A stretch of 10,381 nt of DNA, taken from contig JACQTG010000271.1 in NCBI GenBank assembly GCA_016210895.1, positions 1 to 10,381 on the forward strand, written 5' to 3'. Both the position numbers and the translations under genes were made by a program. Below, piece by piece: positions 1 through 7,097 of this stretch (its first letter is position 1; each line of letters begins with the position of its first letter). The stretch is from Acidobacteriota bacterium (GTDB lineage: Bacteria; Acidobacteriota; Terriglobia; Acidoferrales; 2-02-FULL-67-57). The notes beneath the pieces are model-generated. The model saw only the letters and a list, made by a program, of their open reading frames with translations, was not told the origin of the DNA and did not search any database.

Positions 1-701
1 ACCTCCAGCAGCAGCCGCAGGTCGGCGACCGTCCGCGCCATCGGCCCCACCACTCCCAGCAAGGCAAACGGCCCTCCGCTGGGTGGGAAGTGGCCACTGG
101 CCGGGATGCGCCCAGGAGTTGGCTTGAGGGCACAAATCCCGCTGAAGTGCGCGGGGACGCGGACCGAGCCACCGCCATCGCTGCCGACGCCGGCGGCCGA
201 TAGTCCGGCCGCGATGGCCGCCGCCTCGCCCCCACTCGAACCCCCCGGAGTGCGCCCCAAATCCCAAGGGTTGTTGGTAGTGCCATAGAGAGGGCTCTGG
301 GTCTCGTACCCCATCAACATCTCCGGCACATTGGTGGTGCCCAGGATGATGCCGCCCGCGGCTCGCAGGCGGGCCACAAGCGGAGCGTCCCTGGCCGGCA
401 CATGGCCTGCCCGCAGGGCGCTGCCAGCTTCGCAGCGGAGCCCGGCTACATCAATGGAACTCTTGATGCTGAGGGGAACTCCGTGCAGCGCCCCTACCCG
501 CTCACCCCGCATGACCGCGGCTTCTCCGGCGCGGGCCTCGGCCAGCGCCCGCTCAGGATCGAGCGAAACAAAAGCAGTCAGTTTCCGGTTGAGGCGCTCA
601 ATTCGATTCAGGTGCGCTTCGACCAACTCGACTGGCGAGAGTTTCTTCTCCCGGATGTTGCGGGCCATGGCGGCCGCCGACAGCCGCGCCAGGGAGTCCA
701 C
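1..701 (-). CDS. Amidase signature family hydrolase, C-terminus cut by window edge
   Basis: The first 233 residues of an amidase-signature enzyme are visible; these cytoplasmic enzymes cleave amide bonds through a Ser-cisSer-Lys triad. The whole triad is present: Lys80 in [12 protein letters not shown], cis-Ser155 in [11 protein letters not shown] and nucleophile Ser179 in [11 protein letters not shown]. The spacings of 75 and 24 residues are those of the family. CALKPT and [10 protein letters not shown] follow, as usual for GatA/AmiE-type amidases. Full-length members run to about 450-500 aa, so roughly half lies beyond the left edge. I chose the GTG at 701 because AGGAGG (715-710) lies 8 nt upstream; an in-frame ATG at 668 would trim the N-terminal helix, and an in-frame TAG closes the frame further upstream. 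There is no signal peptide. It could be a stand-alone amidase or a GatA paralogue; no gatB or gatC is in view, and the substrate cannot be told. Confidence 0.93.
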   Translation of the reverse strand, partial: MDSLARLSAAAMARNIREKKLSPVELVEAHLNRIERLNRKLTAFVSLDPERALAEARAGEAAVMRGERVGALHGVPLSIKSSIDVAGLRCEAGSALRAGHVPARDAPLVARLRAAGGIILGTTNVPEMLMGYETQSPLYGTTNNPWDLGRTPGGSSGGEAAAIAAGLSAAGVGSDGGGSVRVPAHFSGICALKPTPGRIPASGHFPPSGGPFALLGVVGPMARTVADLRLLLE

Positions 702-709
702 GCCCAGCA

Positions 710-715
710 CCTCCT
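710..715 (-). promoter_or_regulatory. Ribosome binding site of the amidase gene
   Basis: AGGAGG lies 8 nt before the GTG at 701. It decides the start: the in-frame GTG at 710 overlaps the site itself, and the in-frame ATG at 668 has no comparable site. Confidence 0.7.
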
Positions 716-770
716 CAGGCTGATTCTATGGCTCTGCCCACCAGCCATCCAGTTGGGATGCCCTAGTCAA

Positions 771-794
771 GCAAGTCCCCCGGGCGCGACTTGC
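771..794 (-). terminator. Possible terminator hairpin between the phosphodiesterase and amidase genes
   Basis: A perfect 7-bp inverted repeat (GCAAGTC/GACTTGC) encloses a 10-nt GC-rich loop. It sits 36 nt after the stop of the upstream gene. On the minus strand it is followed by TTGACTAG, which is not a real T-run, so an intrinsic terminator is only possible. The same TTGACT could serve as a -35 element for the amidase, but I see no convincing -10 at the right distance. Confidence 0.35.
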
Positions 795-795
795 G

Positions 796-826
796 CTCCT
801 CTCCTCACTCCACCTGTCGAGAGGAG
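796..826 (-). repeat. 8-bp inverted repeat just after the phosphodiesterase stop codon
   Basis: The arms CTCCTCTC (796-803) and GAGAGGAG (819-826) are perfect complements around a 15-nt loop. They begin 3 nt after the stop codon of the upstream gene. With the adjoining hairpin at 771-794 they form a tandem pair that could end or protect that transcript. Confidence 0.35.
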
Positions 827-829
827 AAT

Positions 830-2944
830 TCAATGGCCAGCGACCGGAGGGGACAAGCTCCAAACCTTGCCTTGCATATGCCGGGGGGGCTTTACCCCGA
901 AGAGGTCGAGCACCGTGGGGGCTATGTCCCCAATGTGCGGGGTTTCGCCCTCCAGCTTGCGATTGCAGAACAGCACCCCTGGCACCAGGTTCGCATCCAT
1001 GCAATGATCCCCGCTCCAAGCCTTGCGGTTATCTTCGAACACGGTGCGCGTGACCTTCCCGGTCACCGACTCCCAGGCGGCCCGGTACCGGGGGTTGTAC
1101 CCAATGATCAAGTCGGGTGCATTCTCCACGTAGGGGCCGCTGAAAATTGTTCGACTCTCGAACACTTCCCGAATGGCCACCCGTCCGGTTTTGGGATCGC
1201 CCAGCCCGCGCAGCTTTTCACAGAGTTCTTTTCTCAGCGCCGCGGTTTCCGGGCCGGGAGTGACCGTGCCGGCGCGCTCCCGGCCCTTCTGGTTGAGGTA
1301 CAGGCCATTCAAGCCCAGCGCGTAGGCGCGGGTGCGCTCCCAGTCGACCCCTTTGAAATACTCCCCCCCGTCGCTCACGCCCGGCTGGAGGGTAAGATAG
1401 CCGTTCTGGCGGAGCCAACTGTTCAGGTTGACCCCGCGCTGGAAGGACTTGAACCCGTGATCGGAAACCACCATCAGCACGGCGTCGGCATCGAGCTCGG
1501 CCAGCGCCCGCCCCACCAGATCGTCCATGCGGCGATACATGTCCTCGATCACGCCGCCGTAACGGCCCGCGGCTCTCTCATCGTGCGCAGGATGGTCCGG
1601 CTCCAGAAACCGCCAAAACATATGCTGGATACGATCCGGAGTGTCAAACACGCAGACGCAAACGCCGCGTCGGGTCTTGGCCAGGGCATCGAAGAACATG
1701 CGTTCGCGCTCCTGGTGAATCAAATAGCACTGCTCCAGGAAGGCCTCCTCATCCAGGGCACCCTCGTTCAACGCCCAGGTGTCTTCCGCCAGGCCCAGGG
1801 TGGCATAGGGACCCTGCAGCTTGGCCAAGTAGATGGAGTAGGACAGCGGATGGGAGATCGGCAGCGCCGGCTTGACGGGGTCAATGTTGACCGGAGTGAT
1901 ATACAACTCCAACTGCGGACTTACCTGTTTGAGGTAGCAGCGACAGATGCCGTAGACGCTGACTCCCGGTCCGGCGCTGAACTTCAGTTGAATCCAGTCC
2001 GAATGCCTTCCCTGGTGAAGAAGGAATCGCCGCTTGGCCACAGTAAACTCTGCCTGCTTCGCGGCGGGAATCGGGCGAACCCGAAACCAAACGCGGAGCT
2101 CCCTGTTGCCATCCGCACTGGCCGGCGCTTCCGGGCCCGGGATATAGGAGGTGAACCACTCCCCGTCTCTCCGCAAGCCCATCCGCACCCCGGCCTGGGG
2201 CGTCTCGGCGGGCTCTTGCGTAGTGGAGTAGAACGAGAAAGTCCCCTGGCTGCCGCGCAGATCCGGCACGCACATGCCAGAGAGAAGGACACCGGAAAAC
2301 TTCTCCGGCGGAAAGGTCACCGGCACCCGAAGAACCGAGCAAAAGATGCCGGCTTCACCCAGGTAGGACCAAAAGGGCTTGCTCTTCCGCAAGAGCTTGG
2401 TGTGGGGCCTCCCCAGAGGAATCACCCATCTTCCAATCCGCAGGCTGCGGTTGCTGCTGGTGATTTGCGCGGAGGAAAGGTAGGGACGATAGCTCCTGGG
2501 GTCGCGGGCCAGAAAATCGTAGATGTTATGCTGGCCCGGGCCCACACCTGTCTGAAACGTGGACCAGGCCACCGGGGAAATCGGGGGGTGGGTGGTTTGC
2601 AGCCGCGAAAAACATCCCCCAGCCCGCAGCTGCGCCAGGTTCGGCAGCTTGCCGTCGTCCATGTATCTCGTAGCCAACTCCGGATCCAAGCCATCCAAGC
2701 CCAGAATCACCAGCCGTCTTATCTTTCCCCGAAGCTGCGCTTTTCGGCCGCGGACAATTCGAACCAGGAGCCGAAGGGGCCACAGCAGGAGCGACAACAA
2801 AGTGGAAAAAAAGACGAGCAGGAGAAGCAGGAAAGAGGACAAGAAGGCGAAGCCTGCTCCCGGACCCACATAGGCGTGCCCCTCCGCGGCCGCTAAAAAA
2901 ACCAGCGCCACCGCGGCCGCCATCTCTTTCTTCCGCCTTCTCAC
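830..2944 (-). CDS. Membrane-anchored alkaline phosphatase superfamily phosphodiesterase
   Basis: A 704-aa member of the type I phosphodiesterase/nucleotide pyrophosphatase branch of the alkaline phosphatase superfamily, which hydrolyses or transfers phospho-groups at a two-metal site. All expected ligands are visible: Asp84 (ILGLDGLD), the nucleophile Ser123 (PPISPVAW), Asp437 and His441 (TPDRIQHMFW), Asp495-His496 (VVSDHGF) and His647 (GDHCMD). The D-x3-H and DH pairs are spaced as in NPP enzymes. The N-terminus has a basic stretch, a hydrophobic segment at 8-23, the motif AYVGPGAGF (24-32) and a second hydrophobic segment at 33-60. This places the catalytic domain at the membrane, but its side is not certain. 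About 280 residues between nucleophile and D-x3-H form a large insert. The GTG start follows GAGGGTGGG; an ATG seven codons later is an alternative. It lies 27 nt after the membrane protein gene and is probably co-transcribed with it. The substrate is unknown: phospholipid head groups, nucleotides or glycan phosphates are all possible. Confidence 0.9.
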   Translation of the reverse strand: MRRRKKEMAAAVALVFLAAAEGHAYVGPGAGFAFLSSFLLLLLVFFSTLLSLLLWPLRLLVRIVRGRKAQLRGKIRRLVILGLDGLDPELATRYMDDGKLPNLAQLRAGGCFSRLQTTHPPISPVAWSTFQTGVGPGQHNIYDFLARDPRSYRPYLSSAQITSSNRSLRIGRWVIPLGRPHTKLLRKSKPFWSYLGEAGIFCSVLRVPVTFPPEKFSGVLLSGMCVPDLRGSQGTFSFYSTTQEPAETPQAGVRMGLRRDGEWFTSYIPGPEAPASADGNRELRVWFRVRPIPAAKQAEFTVAKRRFLLHQGRHSDWIQLKFSAGPGVSVYGICRCYLKQVSPQLELYITPVNIDPVKPALPISHPLSYSIYLAKLQGPYATLGLAEDTWALNEGALDEEAFLEQCYLIHQERERMFFDALAKTRRGVCVCVFDTPDRIQHMFWRFLEPDHPAHDERAAGRYGGVIEDMYRRMDDLVGRALAELDADAVLMVVSDHGFKSFQRGVNLNSWLRQNGYLTLQPGVSDGGEYFKGVDWERTRAYALGLNGLYLNQKGRERAGTVTPGPETAALRKELCEKLRGLGDPKTGRVAIREVFESRTIFSGPYVENAPDLIIGYNPRYRAAWESVTGKVTRTVFEDNRKAWSGDHCMDANLVPGVLFCNRKLEGETPHIGDIAPTVLDLFGVKPPRHMQGKVWSLSPPVAGH

Positions 2945-2971
2945 ATTCCCACCCTCGCGTGAACCCTGCCG

Positions 2972-3790
2972 CTACATCTCCGTACCCAAGACACCTTTTA
3001 GCGCCAGCCCCACCACGATCGAGAACCCACAAAACAGAACCAGCCAGTGGGTGTGAAACGGTCCGAAGTCAATGCGCCGGGAGGGATATTTGACTTCCAG
3101 CCACTCCAGGGGGCCGGCGGCGGGCAAGGGCGGCTCTCCGGGGCGGAGCCACTGCTGCCAGAGGTTCCTCTCGGCGCGTTTCGTCGAAAGCCGAACCACG
3201 CCGCCCCCGACCGTCACCTGCTTGGAGAAAACCGCCTCTCCCACTACGACATCAAGAGAGAAATCGCCTGCTTCCTCCGCTTTGATTCTCCAACTTATTT
3301 CCTGGCGCTCGGGAAGCCGCACGGGCGGAGAATCCAGAACCAAGCCCCGCGGCAGCCGCAAGAAGGTCTGCACCAACCCCGCCGGGTCGGCTAGCTTGGC
3401 GGTCAGCAGGAAGGGTTCGCCCACCCGCAGGGGGAGCTGGCCCAGACGCATCTCCAATTGGGGCAAGGTCAAGACCAACGGCACGAGCATCACCGCCAGT
3501 GGCTTCAGCGAGTAGCGCAGGTAAACGAAGATGCAACCGAGCAGCCGACCGTGCGCCTGGAAGACCACAACCGGTTGATCTTGGAAGAGCCTGACGGCCA
3601 GCAGGTGAGCTTGGATACGGTCCTTCACTCGACGCAGGCCCCCCTGATCCGAGGCAAAGCGATAGACAGCCAGCAGGAAAAGGCCGGTGAGCACGGAGGC
3701 CCCCACCAAACTGTAAAGTGGATTTCCGTCTTGAAACGGCCTGAACAGCAGATCAAAGAAGCGATTGACCCAGGAGAGGAAGGCCGTCAT
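2972..3790 (-). CDS. Uncharacterised membrane protein with extracytoplasmic beta domain
   Basis: A 272-aa protein of unassigned function. Visible parts: an amphipathic N-terminus (WVNRFFDLLFRPF), a membrane segment at about 25-43, a basic amphipathic stretch at 50-70 (LRRVKDRIQAHLLAVRLF), a hydrophobic stretch at 80-113 that holds one or two membrane segments (KPLAVMLVPLVLTLPQLEM), a charged domain of alternating beta-strand character at about 115-205, and a last membrane segment at 247-266. I recall similar proteins (TM, then R-x-K-D-x-I-x-A-x-L-x-x-x-R-L-F, then TM and PLRVGE) beside alkaline-phosphatase-superfamily genes in Acidobacteriota and Planctomycetota. TM-basic helix-TM resembles Oxa1/EMC3-type proteins only loosely. 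The ATG at 3790 is the only good start before an in-frame TGA; its ribosome site is weak, which suits translation following the upstream small gene. The 27-nt gap to the phosphodiesterase suggests the two act together in the membrane. Confidence 0.78.
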   Translation of the reverse strand: MTAFLSWVNRFFDLLFRPFQDGNPLYSLVGASVLTGLFLLAVYRFASDQGGLRRVKDRIQAHLLAVRLFQDQPVVVFQAHGRLLGCIFVYLRYSLKPLAVMLVPLVLTLPQLEMRLGQLPLRVGEPFLLTAKLADPAGLVQTFLRLPRGLVLDSPPVRLPERQEISWRIKAEEAGDFSLDVVVGEAVFSKQVTVGGGVVRLSTKRAERNLWQQWLRPGEPPLPAAGPLEWLEVKYPSRRIDFGPFHTHWLVLFCGFSIVVGLALKGVLGTEM

Positions 3791-3848
3791 TTCTCGGTGG
3801 ACAAACTCAAGGAAGGATTCTCAGGCACGCACCGCCTTCCGCCTCAAC

Positions 3849-4052
3849 TCACTCGATGTAGCCAAGCCCTTGCAATCGCTTCCGCAACGCTTCTTCTGAC
3901 TCCGGATCCGAGTCGCCCGAAAGAATGCGGGCCGTTTCCCGCTCCAGCACATGCGTCACGAACTCCTCCACGCTGGAGTAACCCGCTGCTTCCGCGCAGT
4001 TTTTCACTTTCTCGTAGAGATCCTTCTCAATCCTGATGCGGGTCCCGAACAT
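3849..4052 (-). CDS. Ribbon-helix-helix small protein with LGY C-terminal tail
   Basis: A 67-aa protein. Residues 1-40 match a ribbon-helix-helix fold: strand GTRIRIEKD, helix A (LYEKVKNCAEAAG), turn YSS, helix B (VEEFVTHVLERETARI). This fold usually forms DNA-binding dimers, often as antitoxins or autorepressors. An acidic linker (SGDSDPESEE) leads to the tail ALRKRLQGLGYIE. In my memory of the families, such an L-x-x-LGY ending recurs at the C-termini of sulfatases and other alkaline-phosphatase-superfamily proteins of Acidobacteriota and Deltaproteobacteria. I chose the ATG at 4052 because AGGGGAG lies 5 nt upstream; the in-frame GTG at 4076 would add eight residues across that site. It is first in the cassette, 58 nt before the membrane protein. 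No toxin gene adjoins it, so a regulator or adaptor of the cassette is likelier than an antitoxin. Confidence 0.8.
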   Translation of the reverse strand: MFGTRIRIEKDLYEKVKNCAEAAGYSSVEEFVTHVLERETARILSGDSDPESEEALRKRLQGLGYIE

Positions 4053-4057
4053 GGGGT

Positions 4058-4064
4058 CTCCCCT
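4058..4064 (-). promoter_or_regulatory. Ribosome binding site of the ribbon-helix-helix gene
   Basis: AGGGGAG lies 5 nt before the ATG at 4052 and favours it over the upstream in-frame GTG at 4076. Confidence 0.6.
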
Positions 4065-4372
4065 CTCTTTCCTCACTCTTCCGGGGCGAAACGGTCAAAC
4101 CCTCTCTGGCATCCGAGGCACCATCCACGCTGCGCCACGGATGGTTGCTTGCCTGCCGGCCCGCCGGGCTCGCACAGAATCAAAGATACCACATTCGCTG
4201 TGGGGGGTGTGATCGGAGCCGGGACCCTCTACCCGGCCACGCTCCCCTTCCCTCGCGCCGGAGCTCTGCGACTTGGACGCGACTGGCGGGGCCGGTGAAT
4301 CCAGCCAAGACCGAATGGACAGGGAGTGGAGCAAGCGATGGGAGGAGTTTATCCCGAGGCCAGCAGTTGCGG

Positions 4373-4442
4373 GGGCGAGGGAAACCCACGCTTGCCCTGA
4401 GCATAGCCGAAGGGACACCTGCCTTGGCAAATCGGCTCGCCC
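4373..4442. repeat. REP-like palindromic intergenic element
   Basis: The core CCCTGAGCATAGCCGAAGGG (4395-4414) is a variant of the CCTGAGCGTAGTCGAAGGG-type repeat that I recognise from intergenic DNA of many soil and subsurface bacteria. It is flanked by nested complementary arms: GGGCGAG (4373-4379) with CTCGCCC (4436-4442), and TTGCC (4392-4396) with GGCAA (4426-4430). The roughly 70-nt element could therefore fold as one stem with the core in its head. Short frames running through it encode the characteristic spurious strings (PEHSRR, GYAQGK, LCSGQA) that such repeats give in predicted proteins. Only one copy is in this window. Confidence 0.65.
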
Positions 4443-4524
4443 TCTCCCGTCCGCCGCAAAATCAATAGCTTATCCACGCTCTTCCGCGCCAGTCCGCGCT
4501 CTCCGAAGGCCTCCGCAGACCTAT

Positions 4525-4543
4525 CTTGCACCAAACTTGCACC
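4525..4543. repeat. Tandem CTTGCACC direct repeat
   Basis: CTTGCACC occurs at 4525-4532 and again at 4536-4543, an 11-bp period of about one helical turn. CTTGCA recurs near 4564. The purpose is unknown; two copies could be chance. Confidence 0.3.
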
Positions 4544-4706
4544 GCTCGAGGCCTCCGTCTGTCACTTGCAAGAAATAGAGTTTGCCACTCGGCCTCGCGC
4601 CACGACTAATTTTCTCCGAACTGGGGTTGCTGGGAATGCATATGAAAACTACCTCAGTCAAGACAGTCGCCCAGATACTCAAAGTTTCGGGCATTGTGGC
4701 GCACAC

Positions 4707-4765
4707 CCCGCCCCGGCTCCCCCAACCGGGGGATTGGTGGGGGCACTGAGCGGAGTCGGGGCGGG
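4707..4765 (-). terminator. Long inverted repeat after the S8 peptidase gene, likely transcript end
   Basis: The arms at 4707-4720 and 4752-4765 pair at 13 of 14 positions (one mismatch, 4716/4756) around a 31-nt loop. The structure begins 4 nt after the S8 stop codon. The stem is very GC-rich, but no T-run follows it on the minus strand, so it is not a textbook intrinsic terminator. It may act with Rho or protect the 3' end. Confidence 0.5.
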
Positions 4766-4769
4766 TGGG

Positions 4770-7091
4770 TCAGTCCTCGGTCGAGGACTGGCAGCTGCTG
4801 ATGACGAAGTCGATGGCCTTGGTCGGGGTTGCGCTCAAGCGGAAGATGTAGTCGCCCGGCTCGAGGTTCCCGGCGCGGATCCGCTTCCTGTTCGAGCCGT
4901 CCGCGGTGCCCATCAGCACGCCGTTCGAGTCGAACAACTGGAAAAGCACATCCTGATTGCCGGGGTGGAAATTCAGCTTGGCGTCGAGGAACGGCAGGCG
5001 AACCTTCACTGCCACCTCCACACTTACATCATCGGGCGCCATCATGCCCGCGAAGCGCTCGCAGAAGGGGTCTACCGGCGGCGGGGGCGGGTCGTCATCA
5101 TCCGGCTCGCCTACCCGAAAGTCTGTCCCGCCGCCGCTGTCTGAATTCAGGAGCAGCGAAGGGGTGAGGGTTGAGCCGATGCGGGTCCAGGCATCGGCCA
5201 CCGTGCCGGTCGAAGTGATGAAAAGTACGTCGGATCCGACAGCGGCGTTCACCTTGTCCAAACCGAGTCGGATGATGATCTGGTTCCCGACCAGCTCGCC
5301 CGAGTCCGGAGTGCCCAGGGTCGTCTGCTGGCGCAGGCCGGTGTCCGGGTTGATGGCAATCCGCCCGTACTGGAAGGTGACCTCGCCGGTTTCGGTGGTG
5401 TTGGCCGCTACAAACACGGTGACGTCGCCGAAGCGGGAACTCATCGTCCAGCGCATGTGCGTGGTGCGGGCGGAGAGGTCGGTGACGGTGAGCTTGTAGA
5501 CGATCTGGTTCGTTGCCGCGTCGTAGGAGAAGTCACCCTGGCGGATGTCCTGAGCGGTGGTAGCGGTTTGGTCGTTCGGCGGGTCCACTACTTCGGGGTC
5601 GGCCAGCGACAGATCGGCCGGATGGGAAACTGCCTCGAGGCCCATCGCCGCTCGCACCGCGTTGTGGGCATCAACAAAGCCGGCGCCCACGACGCGCTCC
5701 TCGAAGGGCATTGGGGTAGCCGTGGCCCGCAACAACGTCACGACCTCATCGGGGGTCAGCAAAGGGTTGGCTTCGAGCATTAGGGCCACGACGCCGCTGG
5801 CGTGAGGAGCGGAGAAGCTGGTTCCCTGCGAGGTGGTGTAGAAAGGCAGGAAAGCTGGTGCGATGGTCAGCAGATCATTCCCCACCAGGGGCACCGTGCC
5901 CGCGGTGTTGGTGATGCCGGGGCCCTTCGACCGTGTGCTCTTGATGTTGGCGCCGGGGGCGGTGATGTCGGGCCGCAGATTGGGCGGGGCCGACGGAGAG
6001 GCTGGCTGCCCGGCTGTGTCGGTCCCGGTGCCATTGTCTTGTCCGCGGGAAGAGAACCCTGCCGGACGGCCCAGAGCCTCCCGGTCACCCGCCGCCACTG
6101 AAATCACCCACGGGGCCACCGAGTAACGGTTGATTGCTCCCGGGTTGTCGCCGCTATTGCCCGCCGCGAACACCACGGTGATGTTCAGGTCGTGCAGATG
6201 GCGGGTGGCGACGTTGATGGGGTGGTCGGGGTCGAAGCTCGCGGTGCCCAGGTTTGACCCCCAGGAGTTGTTCACCACGCGAATGCGGTAACGGATCTGA
6301 TTGACCATCACATAGTCGAAGGCCTGTAGGATGCCAAAGCTGGGCAGCCCACAATCGTTGCCCGCCACGACGCCGATCAGGTCCGCCCCTGGGGCCACTC
6401 CCCCGAAGAAACCGCCGGAGGACTGACCCGTGCCTCCGATGACCCCGGAGACAAAGGTTCCGTGACCGCCCTCGGCGTCGCTGATCGGCTGGTTTTCGAG
6501 GAAGGTCGGGGGCAGGAAGCCGAAGTTGAACGACAGCCGCAAGGCACAGCCCGTCGGGGTGACAGAAAGCTCGGTGAGCGGGAAGAGCACGTTCTGGACG
6601 ACGTTGCGGCCGAGTTGCAGGTCGGGGTGGGTGGCGTCAATGCCCGTGTCCACGACGGCCACGCCGATGCCTTTGCCCGAGACCGGCAGCCCGCCGTTAC
6701 GGCGAGTCACCTCGGCGTCCTTCCGCACGCTGGTCACCCCGATGAAGGTGCGGCTGACGTTCGTGTACCGCTCCATGAATTCATTGGCGTAGAGCGAGAG
6801 GATGCCGGAGCGGGAGCGGAGCGCGTCGAGTTGGCCCTGGTTGACCGTGGTTAGGACCATGGGCAGCCGGTTGAGCACAATCCCGGCAGAGATGCTCAGC
6901 AGTTGCAGCCCGGCCAGGTCGTCGCTGGTGGGCTGGTGGTTGTAAGTGATAATGGCCGGGGTCTGTCCCGACGGGTTGCTGGCCACCTGCTCGGCTAGCA
7001 CCGAGTCCACGGTGGGCGAGGCCAGCCCGGCCGCAGGACCCAACAGCAGTATCCCGAAGAGGACAAGGGTCGGACGGAACGCGTTTCTCAT
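4770..7091 (-). CDS. Secreted subtilisin-family S8 serine peptidase
   Basis: A 773-aa secreted protease. A signal peptide (1-24, cleavage after AGLA) is followed by an I9-like inhibitory prodomain (about 45-109) and a subtilase domain (about 139-484). The domain has Asp148 (AVVDTGID), His210 (GGHGTFVSG), oxyanion Asn312 (FAAGNSGD) and nucleophile Ser425 (GTSFSAPHASG). The Asp-His stretch of 62 residues is longer than in subtilisin and carries Cys182, which could pair with Cys247. A beta-rich region (about 494-655) leads to a DDDDPPPPP linker (664-672) and a C-terminal PPC-like domain (about 676-773). Cys677 and Cys767 bracket that domain and may form a disulfide. I chose the ATG at 7091 because AGGAGG lies 6 nt upstream and the signal peptide then starts properly; a GTG at 7139 would add 16 residues. 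It lies 57 nt after the M36 gene, so the two are probably co-transcribed and degrade extracellular protein. Confidence 0.95.
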   Translation of the reverse strand: MRNAFRPTLVLFGILLLGPAAGLASPTVDSVLAEQVASNPSGQTPAIITYNHQPTSDDLAGLQLLSISAGIVLNRLPMVLTTVNQGQLDALRSRSGILSLYANEFMERYTNVSRTFIGVTSVRKDAEVTRRNGGLPVSGKGIGVAVVDTGIDATHPDLQLGRNVVQNVLFPLTELSVTPTGCALRLSFNFGFLPPTFLENQPISDAEGGHGTFVSGVIGGTGQSSGGFFGGVAPGADLIGVVAGNDCGLPSFGILQAFDYVMVNQIRYRIRVVNNSWGSNLGTASFDPDHPINVATRHLHDLNITVVFAAGNSGDNPGAINRYSVAPWVISVAAGDREALGRPAGFSSRGQDNGTGTDTAGQPASPSAPPNLRPDITAPGANIKSTRSKGPGITNTAGTVPLVGNDLLTIAPAFLPFYTTSQGTSFSAPHASGVVALMLEANPLLTPDEVVTLLRATATPMPFEERVVGAGFVDAHNAVRAAMGLEAVSHPADLSLADPEVVDPPNDQTATTAQDIRQGDFSYDAATNQIVYKLTVTDLSARTTHMRWTMSSRFGDVTVFVAANTTETGEVTFQYGRIAINPDTGLRQQTTLGTPDSGELVGNQIIIRLGLDKVNAAVGSDVLFITSTGTVADAWTRIGSTLTPSLLLNSDSGGGTDFRVGEPDDDDPPPPPVDPFCERFAGMMAPDDVSVEVAVKVRLPFLDAKLNFHPGNQDVLFQLFDSNGVLMGTADGSNRKRIRAGNLEPGDYIFRLSATPTKAIDFVISSCQSSTED
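4771..4790. repeat. Palindrome overlapping the S8 stop codon
   Basis: CAGTCCTCGGTCGAGGACTG has perfect 9-bp arms around a 2-nt centre. It spans the last codons and the stop of the S8 gene and abuts the inverted repeat at 4707-4765. It may help end or stabilise the transcript, or be a protein site. Confidence 0.5.
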
Positions 7092-7097
7092 GCGCAA

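Larger units (their letters stand above)
4053..4769. other. Gene-free interval between the protease pair and the three-gene cassette
   Basis: I find no convincing coding sequence on either strand here; the open frames are short, overlap one another and have no recognisable protein features. The interval holds the presumed 3' end of the S8 transcript (inverted repeat at 4707-4765), a REP-like element at 4373-4442, short direct repeats at 4525-4543, and, in 4053-4200, the expected promoter region of the cassette. I could not pick a clear -35/-10 pair there; TATCTT at about 4184-4179 is the best -10-like string but lacks a partner. Confidence 0.6.

Noticed and set aside
1..701. GatA subunit of the tRNA amidotransferase
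   Set aside because: The triad motifs fit, but they are shared by the whole amidase family; no gatB or gatC is nearby and the C-terminal half is outside the window, so only the family is assigned.
791..2896. A 701-codon open frame on the plus strand, opposite the phosphodiesterase gene
   Set aside because: It mirrors a confident gene with all catalytic motifs on the other strand; its protein has no recognisable domain and biased GC-rich composition, as expected for an antisense shadow.
3849..4052. Type II toxin-antitoxin antitoxin as the role of the RHH protein
   Set aside because: No small toxin-like gene adjoins it; the next gene is a membrane protein, and the C-terminal LGY tail is not typical of antitoxins.
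4095..4578. Several short overlapping frames on both strands in the gene-free interval
   Set aside because: They run through the REP-like element and give its characteristic spurious peptides (LCSGQA, PEHSRR, GYAQGK); no frame has a credible start or domain.
4642..4749. A 35-codon plus-strand frame starting MKTTSVKTVAQILKVS, slightly reminiscent of a helix-turn-helix
   Set aside because: The ribosome site is weak, the second half (proline/tryptophan-rich) is translated from the inverted repeat of the S8 gene end, and the length is too short to judge. A decayed regulator remains possible.
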